NCBI GenBank assembly: GCA_017936185.1 | Contig: JAGBGA010000085.1 | Location: 1 to 12,658 of the forward strand | DNA from: Alphaproteobacteria bacterium | GTDB taxonomy: Bacteria > Pseudomonadota > Alphaproteobacteria > Rs-D84 | DNA length: 12,658 nt | Direction: 5' to 3' | In this document: positions 12,626 to 12,658 of the stretch, piece by piece | How the letters are laid out: each line of letters begins with the position of its first letter | Position numbering within the stretch: position 1 is the stretch's first letter | Position numbers and translations under genes: made by a program | The notes under the pieces: model-generated | Told to the model about the DNA's origin: nothing | The model's database searches: none | What the model saw: the letters and a program-made list of their open reading frames with translations, nothing else

Positions 12626-12658
12626 CTTTAAGAAAATGTGTCTATTGCCCCTTGAAAA

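Overview
The window suggests a moderately AT-rich alphaproteobacterium, probably host-associated or with a reduced genome. This rests on gene content and order (recG, a BepA-like M48 protease, a ComM/YifB ATPase, lepB directly followed by rnc, secG, alaS, an HU gene). I cannot name a species. Fourteen protein genes can be supported. Thirteen are complete and recG is cut by the left edge. I see no tRNA, rRNA, CRISPR array, insertion sequence or prophage gene. This is mostly ordinary housekeeping chromosome with a few lineage-specific membrane and envelope genes.

Layout. (1) 1-1811: the 3' end of recG overlaps an exported zinc protease with TPR repeats. (2) 1806-3326: a ComM-like AAA+ ATPase on the minus strand converges on the protease gene, and the two share a TTATAA hexamer as both stop codons. 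(3) 3344-4910: lepB-rnc, transcribed from a promoter interlocked with that of comM. (4) 4900-5357: secG with its own promoter and a bidirectional terminator shared with the next gene. (5) 5354-6076, minus: a small putative lipoprotein alpha/beta hydrolase. (6) 6129-7359: two small membrane protein genes, one carrying a C-terminal 20-residue repeat that looks like a short beta-solenoid. (7) 7360-7503: a non-coding, GC-rich, palindrome-bearing stretch that resembles a dispersed intergenic repeat. (8) 7504-9582, minus: an alanyl-tRNA synthetase that ends right after the editing domain and lacks the C-Ala domain. (9) 9682-10503, minus: a GT-A-like glycosyltransferase. (10) 10583-11059: an unrecognised three-helix membrane protein. 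(11) 11115-11551: an HU-family nucleoid protein with a structured leader. (12) 11596-12625: an outer membrane beta-barrel protein with terminator.

How it works together. Much of the window serves the envelope: signal peptidase I and SecG act in protein export, the BepA-like protease in outer-membrane quality control, and a barrel protein, a putative lipoprotein hydrolase and membrane orphans are likely clients or companions. RNase III, AlaRS, RecG, ComM and HU are nucleic-acid functions. The most consistent regulatory pattern is promoter placement: several genes (comM, the hydrolase, the glycosyltransferase, the barrel protein) have good -10 boxes so close to the best start codon that their mRNAs should be leaderless or nearly so. 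Others (lepB, secG, alaS, HU) have clear Shine-Dalgarno leaders.
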